A stretch of DNA of 64,000 bases, taken from NCBI RefSeq assembly GCF_002288925.2, contig NW_022098023.1:33769651-33833650 (forward strand). Reading direction: 5' to 3'. The stretch comes from Delphinapterus leucas (taxonomy: Eukaryota; Chordata; Mammalia; Artiodactyla; Monodontidae). The notes under the pieces are model-generated. The model saw only the letters and a program-made list of their open reading frames with translations. It did no database searches and had not been told where the DNA came from. The translations under genes and the position numbers were made by a program. Positions 52,081 through 63,690 of this stretch are shown in pieces (positions within the stretch are counted from its first letter, which is position 1; the number at the start of each line of letters is the position of its first letter).

Positions 52081-55000
52081 TCCATGCATATGAGAAATAT
52101 CAAAAGAATTCCATGAGCCTGTTATCCTACCTATAAGAGTTTTATGATTTTTAGAAAATTAAATAGCAATTTTGGCTCAAGTGAGAAGATTTTTCAATTT
52201 CAACATAAATAATTTGAAATTGAAATGTTATATGAAACACTGGAAGTTAAAACTGATTTCAACTGACCATGAGCAATACTTAAACGTGAACATAAAATTG
52301 CTAATATTGTATACCATGGCTTTGAGTACTCTAGTAACAGTATAGAAAGTATATTAACTTGAAATTTTATTTGATGTAATTGTAACCCTACAGGGAAATT
52401 GCAATATCTTTAGAGTGGAGAATTTCTAGTTCATTTGTTTGCCTAATGGAAAAATAATTTAATGAGTTAAAATGGGAAGAGGTAGAAATTCACTGACATT
52501 GGCTATGAGAAAGGTTAAAAGATGCAGTTAAATTAACATGGATACACTATACCAAACTGCTTTATTCTGAAGAATTTTATGTATTTATTTTAGATTGGAA
52601 AGCTTAAATATGTTCCTAGTATTGTTATTTCTACACTGTCCATAATAGCATTATACTTTAGCTGTAGAAATTAACCTATCTGTTGCAATATCTTAATTTC
52701 CACTGAATAGAAACATTTGACTCTTGCTTAGAGTCGTCCATATCAACAAGACACCCAAATATTTAGTCAATACAATTAATGTAGCTACTATTTGTTTCCT
52801 ACACTGAGTTCTATGTAACTATTTACCAGTCTGAGTCTGCATTTGTTTGTTTTGTTTTGTTTTGTTTGGGGGATCTATTTTACCTCGTTAACACTTAGAA
52901 CGTAGTGCTAATGAGTCCAAAGAAAACAACAGCATCAAAAAGCAAAGTGTTTCTGATATAATTATCTTTGTCTTCTCCACATTAAGTATTTAACCTTTTA
53001 TCTTTATAGTAATGGCCTTCTTTCTTTTATTTTAAGTTCCATCAAAACTTTCTGGAATTTGGTTTGAAATAAGGGAAAATATGTAAAATACTGTATTCTT
53101 TATATAATAATTTATTCTAATAACTTTCATGAGTTCAAAATCAAGGTTATTTAAATGGACACTGTTGTCTATTTTTAGTTTCCTAATACTGTTCCAGTTT
53201 TCCATGATTCCTCAAAGATTCTCAGTGTAATTGTTTTTTAATAATATCTGCCTGTTCTTCAAGTATCCATTTATGTAGCCCATCTGACATTAATGAATTG
53301 AACTTCAGCTCTGATTTTACAATTTGCTTCTTATTCTTGCAAGTTAGTCATTAGCCATGGCAAATAATATTCAAGCAAAATTTTAAAAATAAACAGTTCT
53401 GATTTCCAGTATTTTGTGTGCCACTTTGTGCAGCAGCTTAACTTATGCTACTTCCAACAACACAGTGGAGTATGTAAGGCAATAGAAGTATCTCAACTTG
53501 ATGAAATTTAGCTAATATCATAGTTCTGCTGAGTCCAGGGACACTGATAGCACCAGTATTATATTATCACCATTACATATAAAATAAAATGTTTCAAAAC
53601 AGTTCTGCATTCAAAATAAAACAACACAGGTAAAATAGAAACCTCCTTGTATGGCAAGAGTTTTAAATTTCTAGTTAACAAATATGTAACACTCAGAGTT
53701 AGGTTTAGTTAATGACAGATAACTAAAGAAAATGCCTATTTCTGGGAAAGTAACATGTTTTCCTAAATGACTCATATTTATTGGCAGTGGGATAGTTAGA
53801 ATTCATGACAATATTATTCTTTCTCTCTAAGAAAAAATAGCACTTCCAAATCAAACAGGATATGTGTGCAAATATAAATTTTAAACTCTGGAAATGGCCT
53901 GCTCTGTGGACATTATTGTGCAATATCAATTAGGAGGTGTTTGTGCTGTTTTCTTTGCTAAACCACTGTACTTAAACTGGAACATTTAAAATTGTTACCC
54001 AATTAATAGTACCCTTTACAGATTGCTTCTTCCTCATTTTAAAATAAAGCAATTTGATAAATTTGAACCAAAACACCGGAAGATTTCAGTGTTTCTACTC
54101 GCTAAAGTAGATCACTGAGCTCAGATTGTTATCCAGAAAAAGATTTAAAAGATTACATTAGAGTAATTTATGAAAGGACTGTTTCTCCTATTTATGCAAA
54201 GTACTAGTATTACTGCTGACGTTTCCTATCTCATTTTTTATTAGGGTGAAGTTTATCCTCTAAAAACAATAACTTGTTTATTCTCACCTACCGCTGAAGT
54301 AACAGCTGAACATCTGTAGCATCTGAGACTAGTATTTACTTTTCCTTAGCATTCTTGATTCCATTGTTAAGATGGCATTGACATCCTTCTAAGTGGTCTC
54401 CAATGGTATGGAGTAAATGCCCGCTCTTGCCATCATTTTCATTGTAAACGAATCTTGACAATGTCAGGTTCCCGTCACAGTCTATCAGTGTCACTCACTA
54501 AGCTGTGGTGTGACCGTTAGTCCCTTTGAGATTTGCCTCCTTTATCAGGGTCAGCCTGTGGGAAAATCTGAACAAATAGTTACATATCAACTAGGTATAA
54601 AAGATAATGACATTTAAATATACTTTTACTATTTTAATGCATGGTGGTTTAAAAGGCATTTCTTTTCTACAGATCACTTTAACTTTGTGTTTGATTACTT
54701 TACATGCACTCTGTCCAAAATTCATTAAAAAATATACAGTGGCCTTCTCTTTTGGAACCTATTACTTATTGGCTATGTTTAGAATTCAGTAATAAATGTA
54801 ACTATTTGGGCTAGGATTTTAATCAGTACCACTGATATACATACCCATAGTTTTTTTTTTTTTTTTAATTAAAGAGAAACAGTAACAATATCCTTACCCA
54901 AAGCAGTTTTCATTTCCTTTCCTACATAAAAATTGTGTTCCAAAAAATGATCTTCTTTCTTTTATTAATGATTATCTCTACATTTAATCATTCTTTATTT

Positions 55001-58000
55001 TTTTATTCATGCAATCTTTTTTTTTGAACTTTTGTCTCAATTGAAAAAATTTCAGTTGATTTGTGAAATAACATTTCAAATGTTGAGCATTCATATTTCT
55101 TTCCCTTTCTTTCAGTTTTTTACAGGAATCAGTTACTAAAATTCTACTTATAATATAGTCATATTTGTTTTTGGTTCTACTGAATATGCTATGTAACCAG
55201 ATATTAAATATAAATTTTCCTGTGGTTCCACACAAGAACAAAAGGGACCAAGTACTTCTCAATTTAAAAAAAGTAAATACCAATCAGTACTTATTAATAG
55301 CAGCTGAACCAGAGTTGCTATCTTAACTATCACTCCAGACTCCACAGACATTCTCTTCCTCCATTTATAAGAGAGGAAGACCAACACAAGAGAGGAGATT
55401 CGGAGAAAACATTGTAGTGAAAAGACAGCACTTAATGGAGGGAGCTGTGGCTTAGTGATTCCTTTTTGAGAGTCCTTCCTCACCACCAAGAGGGGTTTCA
55501 AGAGAATTACTCAAGGATTACAGATGCCTCCACCTCATTTCATAGCTGGATATCTGCTTTGGTGTGAACTGCTGATCTGCTTTCTGTACATGTTTGAGCA
55601 AGGGGAGAAAGAATTGAGGAGAGGTGACAGAATAGAGAGAGTGGACATCATCAGAACAAAAGGACCCACACCAGAAGGGCCTTAGTTTCAAGAGACCATG
55701 GCAGTTTGGGGAGCTTAGAAGAGCAGGAAGCTGCAGGAGATTTCCATTGTCAGAGACTTGTGCAGTTAGGAGGCTCCCCTGGAAGACCCCGTTAAATGAT
55801 CATTACTTGGCAGGGAATACTTGGCATTTAGTATTTATATACCTGCCACCTGGGAGATGTCAATGGCCAATAGGCATAGCCATAGAAGCGACAGTGCGGG
55901 GAGGACTTGAGCAGGAACTCGTTGGATGGGAGGCTTTCACCCTCCCACCTCTCTGTCTTCCAGCTCCCTAGGCCCTAGGGCTGGCAAGTGCTGATGGAGA
56001 TGAGGATGCAGAGAGTGGCGTTAAGTAGAATGGATTTTCTTATACTCAAAATCTGCTCAAGGTTATTAAGGGGCAGAGGAGGGAGCCTTAACAGAGCATA
56101 TCTGAAGGCAGTAATTAGAGGAAAAATTAAGCTAGTTTTTATTTGTTATCCATCAGTTCTAACTGTTTGAGAACCTGGTTACCTTTAAAGAAGGGATGGC
56201 TTCAAAATTTAAGGGTTTCTCCCCAAAGTAGTCTATTTCTCTGTTTATAACCTGATCCATCATAAAATATGTATCATAAAATACCATAAAAATATAAAAT
56301 GGAAGGATACAAAATATAGTCTGAGCTCAGAAAAAGACTAAGATAGTCCACCAAGCTATTTACTTTTTCAGAACCTACGACTATGTTTTAAAGTTGGGGG
56401 TGCAGAGGATGTAAGCAGGGAACGTCCCATACCTATTCCTTATGAATCAGAATTTCAGTTACACTGAACCTTAAAATCACCTTGCTTGTCCTTGAGAAAT
56501 ACACATCTTTTACAGGAAAGGAAACCTAAACACACACAATTACTTTTTGTATATAAGTTCCATATATTTGCATATATAATTATAGATATATTCTTACTAT
56601 CGGTATAATTAGGCAGAGTAAATAAACTGTTTCAGATTATATAAATGCATAATTAATAGCTTTTAGCTAGAGACAAAACAGGTAATCAGGTGTTAATTTC
56701 AATTTTTCCTCTTGTGTTCATGTGCCCACTTACATCTGGTTGCTGCAAGATGGTACATTTGTTAATTCTCACTCCACCAAGATCACACCATTGCATGAGG
56801 AGCTGGCCTTCCTGATGCTTGTGGTTACACTACTTAACTTCATCATGTAACAGCTGCCTGTGTGTTCTGCCGTCAGTCAGAGCGCAGATTTATTTCCACC
56901 CGTGTAAGCAGGTGTCTAGCCTGAGATTGTTCCCATGCTTCTCCACAATATGTGTTTAGGACTAGGTGTGGGAGATCCTCTCTCCCTTTAATCCTTACCT
57001 CCAACACATTGAAATATGGATATAGAGTCTAGATAATCAAACAGCTGGATGCGCTGAATCTTTTCATGAGCTCATGACCAATTTCCTTGGTTCAAAACCA
57101 TTTTATATATTTATCAAATGTCTGAGTTTTTGCATACACGTCTCTACCCCCTGTTATAGAGTATGTTCTTTAAGGATACTAGGGCTAGATCAAGTTTGTC
57201 TTTTTATTCCATTGTAAAGTCAAAGAAATGGTAGGATTCTACAAGAATGGAAGAGAAGAAAAGAATCAATTCTTTTCTGTTTCTCTGTAACTCTCCTTAC
57301 CAACTGTTAGAACTTTTCTTATATGCGAAATCTGCTGTCTCCTGTAAGTTTTCATGCAGTCATAATAATAAGCTTTAATCTTAAAGGTGTATATGTGTAT
57401 GCATGTTTGTATGTAGGCTCACACATAGATACTGGCTTATATCAAATATATTGGCTTAAACCAAAGCACTTGAAATTTTACATTTAATAACTATGGGCAT
57501 GTCTTGTTCTGAAGTGGCCTATTTTCAATACTTATTTATTCATGCTAATAGAGGAGAAGGATGTTATAAATTAAGCAAAACTCACTTACAGCTGACTTGG
57601 TTATATATTGTATATTTTTCATTAGACTTAGTTTCTTAATTGTTTGCTCTATTTATTACCCAAATGAGCTAACATCATGAGTATTTAACAAATGATGATT
57701 GGCAGAGATGGCTAGGAGCATTTTATGTAGTGAGAAAATCCAATCTAGTGTTATAAACTTGCTATGGAAAATTCATATATAGATGATTGATATTTACCCT
57801 TACACAAGGGACTGATATCCTGTGATCCAAAAGAGATGTGGAAATAGGTAGTATTTTGTATATAATCTGTTACCAGAATGATTTAATCAGAATTTTAGCT
57901 TTATAATTTACACTTTGATAATGTGAAAAAATAGAATTATAAGTGCTTCTCTGTTGATATAAGAGTGAAATTGAAGTATATTGGGAAAATGGCTTTTCCC

Positions 58001-59790
58001 ATTTATTAACTGGTAATCTAGATGTAAATAAAAGAAATTGGCTCAATTGGACAGAGAAACAAAAGTAGATAATAGATATAAGCAGAACTCAAACTCAATC
58101 CAAAATAATGAATATGAATATTTTTCCCTCCTCCATATATTAGTTAATATTAGTTAACCTCAAAAATGCAACCTACTATGAAAATGTAATCCTTGGATAT
58201 TTTAAATGAAATATAAAGAGAAAATTATCTATTATTTATAAATTTCCAATGCAGTTCCCATATTCAATAACATTTATTCCAAAGTGTTATTTCTATATCC
58301 AAATAGTTGGTGATTATGCTTTAACTCTTGTTTTAAATGATAACATAAAAAGTAAATATGTAACGAAGAATTTTGCATATACTTTGATAAAGGCAATATA
58401 AAGTGAAAATGTTTAAAACGTTTTGTCACTGAATGCTTTCTTGACATATGTTCAAAAAATTTATATACTTACAGCTTTTGCATGTTTGACTAGGACCTTG
58501 GTATAAAGCGTCAAAAAAGTCACGAGTAGAGAAATAAACTGTATAAATTTGTGAATATAGAAGTGAACTTTTATATCATAATGTAGGAGCAAGCTGGAGA
58601 GATTGCTTTTATGTGAGTCATTTCTGTATGAAGCTATAAACTTTTTTGTTTAGCCAAAAGCTGTCCTGGTTTCTTGTAAAATAATAAAGATATCCATTTT
58701 AATTGATTCTCTTCATTGTTTAATAAAATTGCTTTGTCTGATTGCTGAAGAATTTGAATTGAGTTTTCATTACCCACTTCTGAACAATTTACTCTAAGAT
58801 CCAGACAGTATTGAGCTAATGAGTTTGAATTTATATTGAACCTTAACTGTCTTCCTGAAGTAAATGGAAAAAAAAATCATGGCAGCAACTAAGTATTCTT
58901 CATGAAAATCTATGTCTTAGAGATTTTATAATGAGGCTTTTAATAGAGCTAAAACATTTAAATTGGAGTTTTACCTACTTTGCTGTTTCTAAGCATATTA
59001 TATGAAAATACAGTTTCTTTTCCTTTTTTAAGAAATGAAAACTCATAAGCTGACAGAGATATTACAGAAACTTTCTTTCAAGTGGGTAGTTTGTATATTC
59101 AACAGATTCAGTTAAACAATAAATTAATGGTAAAATAATTTAATCTGAGAACATGCCTAAATTGAAATGATATATAAAAACCTTCCAAGGAGTACCCTAT
59201 TAAGGTGTTTCAAGATCTGTTTAATCTGAGACGTGGCCATGATGTTGAAATACACGCCCTTAAAGGTACTGTTCTGACTTTGGCACCTGTATTGCCACAG
59301 TCATAAACCTAAGTTTCTCTGCAGTTGGAAACAAGAGATATATTTATTGATTCACACACATTTAATTTATTGCTTTGATATTATTATCTTTTGTAAATGA
59401 TCTTTGTGTTCCCTGGAGCATGTCTAACCAAGCTGGGCATTTAATGATTCTATGTTTAGGATTTTCTGTGGAATTAAATGAGGAACTTTAACTCTGAAGG
59501 GTGACTGGGATTCTATTATACAAGGATAACTTTGGGTTCTATAACTATCAGTGTGCTTCAGTTCCAAGAAGTAATTAATTCTCTAGGTATATAATAGAAT
59601 CCATTTTATATTAAGTTGGTTAGTCAAACAGGAGTAGACTTCATAAATAGGCTACCTGTTATAAAAATGTTATTTTTCAGAAAATTTGAGACTGTATTTA
59701 AGAAATAGAAAAACAAAAGGAAAATATGGTTTAGGGGAAATTTACTTACTTGAGCTTATTTCCCAAGAAATCACTTAGCCAATCTCCAAA
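52081..59790. other. Unassigned intron sequence
   Basis: About 7.7 kb without a recognisable exon, RNA gene or firm repeat. It contains a (TTTG)n run at 52842-52867, a T run at 54851-54866 and a 22-nt palindrome at 57257-57278. Less AT-rich blocks at 54280-54560, 55300-56170 and 56700-56960 could not be assigned and are candidates for conserved or old repeat sequence. Confidence 0.5.
52842..52867. repeat. (TTTG)n/(TTTTG)n microsatellite
   Basis: Five to six TTTG/TTTTG units in a row. Confidence 0.9.
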
Positions 59791-59798
59791 TGTGATAT

Positions 59799-60113
59799 AT
59801 ATTTTTTTCACATCTTTATTGGAGTATAATTGCTTTACAATGGTGTGTTAGCTTCTTTTGTATAACAAAGTGAATCAGCTATACATATACATATATCCCC
59901 ATATCCCCTCCCTCTTGTGCGTCCCTCCCACCCTCCCTATCCCACCCCTCTAGGTGGTCACAAAGCACTGAGCTGATCTGCCTGTGCTATGCGGCTGCTT
60001 CCTACTAGCTATCTATTTTACATTTGCTAGTGTATATATATCCATGCCACTGTCTCACTTCGTCCCAGCTTCCCCTTCCCCCTCCCCGTGTCCTCAAGTC
60101 CATTCTCTACGTC
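59799..60113 (-). mobile_element. 5'-truncated L1 just upstream of cassette exon
   Basis: The + strand reads T-rich, then 'catctttattggagtataat', 'acaatggtgtgttagcttct', 'acaaagtgaatcagctatac' and the CCCTCCC tract, ending at 'ccattctctacgtctg'. This is the reverse complement of the L1 3' end. A short TGATAT repeat at 59793-59798 and 60114-60119 may be the target duplication. It leaves about 85-90 bp of original intron before the DACH1 cassette exon acceptor. Confidence 0.9.
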
Positions 60114-60203
60114 TGATATGCTTTTTAAAACTTCATTTCCAATTATTCATTAGAAGATTTGGAATAATATTGTATCCAAATAATTGATATTCATTCCCCA
60201 CAG

Positions 60204-60360
60204 GCAGCAGTGAAGGTTCTTGGGAAAAGGAAACACTGTACTCTTCCCCACCCCCGGGGATCTCAGGCTTCTGTTACCTGCCCCCGTATACCTAGAGCAC
60301 TTAGCCTTCCAGTGAGTCATCCTCTCCGCCATCTTCAGCAGAGCCACCTTCTGCCAAATG
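60204..60360 (+). CDS. DACH1: DACH1 alternative cassette exon, frame-disrupted from the standard acceptor
   Basis: From acceptor CCCCACAG|GCAGCAG to donor AATG|GTACGA the exon is 157 bp, where a phase-1/phase-1 cassette must be a multiple of three. Starting in phase with the upstream exon it reads GSSEGSWEKETLYSSPPPG, then meets TAG at 60293-60295. The frame in phase with the downstream exon is open across the exon and reads SQASVTCPRIP, then SLPVSHPLRHLQQSHLLPNG at its end. I recall both halves as parts of the single human DACH1 cassette of 52 codons, so one extra base lies near 60256-60260. Alternative acceptors at 60207 and 60210 would give open 153- or 150-bp exons in phase with both neighbours. 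The exon encodes part of the Ser/Pro-rich linker. Sequencing error is possible. Confidence 0.8.
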
Positions 60361-60811
60361 GTACGATGGCATTTTTTAGCACTAAAAATGAAAGTTGCAA
60401 AGAAAAAAATCTAATGATCTGATAGTGAAATATAGGACATAGTAGATAGGTACACTACATTTAGACAGCTAAACGTGATAAAGAAAACCATAGTATTTTA
60501 AACAAGAATTAGACTGATCAGAAAAATAATGTAGCAAAGAACTGTTTGTATTAAACACAAATGAAGAGTGGTGAGTGATAAAACATGGCACCAAACTGGC
60601 TAGCTTTAAGCCTAATTTCCCTGAGTGGTAAGTGGGTACTGTTGCATGCAAAGAGGACAAATATTTTTCCTTTGACTCTCATTATTAGAACATTTTATAA
60701 TGCTTCAATTTTCAATGATTTATATCCTTAGCCATTTTAATTAATGAGATATACCATGTTTCACTGTTTTACTTGAATAGAGAAATGATGATATATGTGT
60801 ATTTTTTACAG
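60361..60811 (+). other. DACH1: Short DACH1 intron between cassette and next exon
   Basis: A 451-bp intron with donor GTACGA (weaker than consensus, but G at +5) and acceptor TATTTTTTACAG. No repeat was recognised in it. Confidence 0.85.
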
Positions 60812-60984
60812 GACTGGAACTGCCTTTTATGATGATGCCCCACCCTCTAATTCCTGTCAGCCTACCTCCAGCATCTGTCACCATGGCAATGAGCCAGATG
60901 AACCATCTCAGCACCATTGCCAATATGGCGGCAGCAGCACAAGTTCAGAGTCCCCCATCCAGAGTTGAGACATCTGTTATTAAG
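60812..60984 (+). CDS. DACH1: DACH1 constitutive coding exon
   Basis: The 173-bp exon enters in phase 1, completing a glycine codon, and leaves in phase 0. It encodes LELPFMMMPHPLIPVSLPP, then ASVTMAMSQMNHLSTIANM, then four alanines and QVQSPPSRVETSVIK. These residues are unmistakably DACH1, in the proline- and methionine-rich linker between the two Dachshund boxes. The acceptor ACAG follows a T run and the donor is AAG|GTAATT. It joins in frame either to the poly-alanine exon (SSV-G-LELP, the short isoform) or to the cassette exon end (LLPN-G-LELP). The minus-strand open frame over it (60741-60923) is a shadow. Confidence 0.97.
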
Positions 60985-61243
60985 GTAATTGTTTAATTAC
61001 ATGATTGATTTGCCTTAAGCCAAAATCATCTTAAGCCACCATCACTCAATCCATTTTTCTTACTCCACAAGTAGTCCTAACTCTAAAAAGCTAAGCGATA
61101 GTGAATAGATTATGAGAAAAAAAAGTCACTTATAGTAATTAGAACCAGGGGTACAGTATTTAGGCAGGTTAGGCTAACTTGAAGTTCTCTATTATATCTA
61201 CTAAGGGAGAGATGAACATAGCATTTTAAATGATATACTTCAA

Positions 61244-61312
61244 ATTGTGTGTATGTGCTTATATGTATGGTTGTGTTTGTGTTTGTGGGTATGTGTGTAT
61301 GTGTGTGTGGTG
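61244..61312. repeat. Interrupted (GT)n microsatellite
   Basis: Imperfect TG/TATG units. A second similar run lies at about 61596-61655. Confidence 0.85.
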
Positions 61313-61329
61313 TTATGAACCATAAGGTG

Positions 61330-61500
61330 TGGAAAATGGTATCTGATTTGTTTTCAGAAGACCAGAAGGGTTAAATTATGGTTCTGCCACTTAACTAGCT
61401 GTGTCACCTTGGGCATGTAGCTAAATCTTTCTGATTATTTCTACACCTAAAAAAGTGCATAATACAGTGTGGGTGTAAAAACTAAATGAAATAATAAAAT
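61330..61500 (+). repeat. MIR SINE
   Basis: 'ggttctgccacttaactagc', then 'tgtgtcaccttgggcatgta', 'gctaaatctttctgatt' and 'aaaactaaatgaaataataa' keep the MIR sequence order well. Confidence 0.8.
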
Positions 61501-61705
61501 TGAAATTTTTTGTAAATTCAAAACTACACAGTAAGTAGAAGATAACATTACTGTTATACAGGTATCACATATGTGTATATATACACACTTCTCTGGCTCT
61601 CTCTGTATATGTGTGTGTGTGAGGTATGTGTATACTTATAAATATGTGTGTGTGTATACTTTTTCATTCATATTATTTTATAATGTATATTTAAATCAAA
61701 GTACT

Positions 61706-62055
61706 TTATTTATTTATTTATTACTGGAGTATAATTGCTTCACAATGCTGTGTTAGTTTCCACTGCACAACAAAGTGAACCAGCTACATGTATACATATA
61801 TCCCCTCCCTCTTGGACCTCCCTCCCACTCACCCCATCCCACCCATCTAGGTCGTCACAGAGCACTGAGCTGAACTCCTTGTGCTATACAGCAGGTTCCC
61901 ACTAGCCATCCATTTTACACATGGTAGTGTATATATGTCAATCCCAGTTTCCCAATTCATCCCACCCTGTCCTTCCCCCTCTGTGTCCACCCATCCATCC
62001 TCTACGTCTGCGTCTCTATTCCTGCCCTGAAAATACGTTCATCCGTACCATTTGC
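61706..62055 (-). mobile_element. 5'-truncated L1 3' end
   Basis: After a TTTA-rich tail (the L1 poly-A on the other strand) comes 'actggagtataattgcttca', 'acaacaaagtgaaccagcta', the CCCTCCC tract and 'ttcatccgtaccatttg'. It is the same family as the copies at 31.6, 39.2 and 59.8 kb, and is antisense to DACH1. Confidence 0.9.
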
Positions 62056-62214
62056 ATTGTCAGAATAGGTTATTAATTTTTAAACTAAGTAAAAGATACC
62101 TCATGCTGCATTATCCGTATTTGACATAATTATTATCTTGTTTTTCTGAATATAATACATGTGAGTTTAGGGGAGTCTCTGGAGCATATTTTACATAAAA
62201 GGCCTTGCTACAAT

Positions 62215-62463
62215 TCTTATTCATTGCTGGCGGTAATGCAAAATGCTATGGCCATTTTTGTAGATGGTTTGGTGGTTTCTAATGAAACTAAACATACTCT
62301 TACCCTACAACCGTATAATTTTTATCAAAAGGAGTTGAAAATTTAGGTCTATACAAAAATTTGTCCATGGGTATTTATAGCAGCTGTTTTCATAATTGTC
62401 AAAATTTGGAAGCAACCAAGATGCCTTTCAAGAGGTGACTGGATAAAAAAATTGTGTACCTCC
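62215..62463 (+). mobile_element. L1 fragment, left part of a split copy
   Basis: 'attcattgctggcggtaatg', then 'aaactaaacatactcttacc', 'tttatagcagctgttttcat' and 'ttggaagcaaccaagatgcc' are L1 sequence in sense orientation. It stops at 'tgtacctcc', exactly where the piece at 63373 takes up. Confidence 0.75.
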
Positions 62464-62479
62464 GTGTGCGATGACTTTG

Positions 62480-62884
62480 TTGTTTGCCATTTGTGACAAT
62501 GTGGATGGGCCTGGAGGGTATTATACTTAGTGAAATAAGTCAGACAGAAAAAGACAAATACTGTATGTTTTCACTTATATGTGGAATCTAAAAAATAAAA
62601 CAAATGAACAAATAGAACAGAAACAGATTCACATATACAGAGAACAAACTGGTGGTTACCAGAAGGGAGAGGGTTGGGAGGGAGGGTCAAAATAGGTGAA
62701 GGGGATTACAGGTACTGAACTACTAGGTATAAAATAAGTAGGCTACAAGAATGTAATGTACAGCACAGAAAATATAGTCAATATTTTGTCATAACTTTGT
62801 ATGGAGAGTAATCTATAAAAATATCGAATTACTGTGTTGTACGCCTGAAACTAATATTGTAAGTCAGCTATACTTCCAAAAACT
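62480..62884 (+). mobile_element. L1 3' UTR fragment
   Basis: 'gacaatgtggatgggcctgg', then 'agtgaaataagtcagacaga', 'ttcacttatatgtggaatct', 'actggtggttaccagaaggg' and 'ctgtgttgtacgcctgaaac' are the L1 3' region through to near its tail. It lies between the two halves of another L1. Confidence 0.8.
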
Positions 62885-62895
62885 GAATTAGCATT

Positions 62896-63347
62896 TGTTA
62901 AGTGAGTGAGCCATGGTTCAACAACAGACCACAAGAAAAAATGAAATAGAGAAGTTTATTACTCACAGGTCATGGAGGAAGTACTTGGCATGCCTCAGGG
63001 GACCAGACAGGGGGGTAAAGGCAGAGTGCAGACAGAGAGAACAAGGCAGGACCTGAGGCAAATGGCTTTATTAGGATCCATGGGTGGGGTATTTCAGGAT
63101 TTCCAGGCTGGGGCTGGATTGGTCAATTCAAACCAAGAGTAGGGTTTTGGTAAGTCTCCCACGGGTCTTATTTAAGAAGACTGTTGATCACAAGGGCTTT
63201 TGGGCAAGTCATACCAGGGACTTACATTTGCTTATGACTTTGGCTGCTGTCTAGAGCATGCACTTGCATGAAGGGGGCTAGTGTCAGTTTAAGGTCCCTG
63301 TAGGCCACGTGGTCAAACAAAATGGATGCTGAAGCAGCAATACCACA
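62896..63347 (-). mobile_element. Probable solo endogenous retroviral LTR
   Basis: The segment of about 450 bp starts TGTTAAG and ends ACCACA on the + strand, so its ends are TG...CA. On the minus strand an AATAAA (TTTATT at about 62957 on the + strand) lies about 60 bp before the element's 3' end, and a second lies near 63064. Both fit an LTR poly-A signal. No internal gag, pol or env sequence is adjacent. No clean target-site duplication was found and the family was not recognised. Confidence 0.45.
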
Positions 63348-63372
63348 GAGTAGCTTAGCTGAATTCTCACCA

Positions 63373-63690
63373 CCATACAATGGAATATTATTCAGAGCTA
63401 AAAAGCAATGAACTATCAAGCCATGAAAAGGTATGGAGGAAACTCAAATGCCTACTGCTAAGTTGAAGAAGCTAGTTTGAAAAGGCTGCACACTGTATTG
63501 TTTCAAGTGTAGGACACTTTGGAAAAGGCAAAACTATGGAGATCCTAAAAAGATCAGTGGTTGCTAGCGGGTGGGAACAGAGGATGAACAGATGGAGAAC
63601 AGGGGGTTTTTAGGGCAATGAAAATACTCTATATGGTATTATTGTGATGCATTCAAGTCATTATACATTTTGTAAAGACCCTGTCATTAC
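63373..63690 (+). mobile_element. L1 fragment, right part of the split copy
   Basis: 'ccatacaatggaatattatt', then 'aactatcaagccatgaaaag', 'aaaaggcaaaactatggaga' and 'agatcagtggttgctagcgg' continue the L1 sequence broken off at 62463. Confidence 0.75.

Larger units (their letters stand above)
2984..60203 (+). other. DACH1: Very large DACH1 intron
   Basis: This intron of about 57 kb separates the poly-alanine exon from the alternative cassette exon. If that exon is skipped, the intron runs to 60811. It begins GTAAGT and ends with the pyrimidine-containing acceptor ATTCCCCACAG. DACH1 is known for huge introns rich in conserved developmental enhancers. The content is given in the separate entries. 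Confidence 0.9.

Noticed and set aside
60741..60923. 60-codon antisense frame over the DACH1 exon
   Set aside because: Shadow of the coding exon on the + strand.
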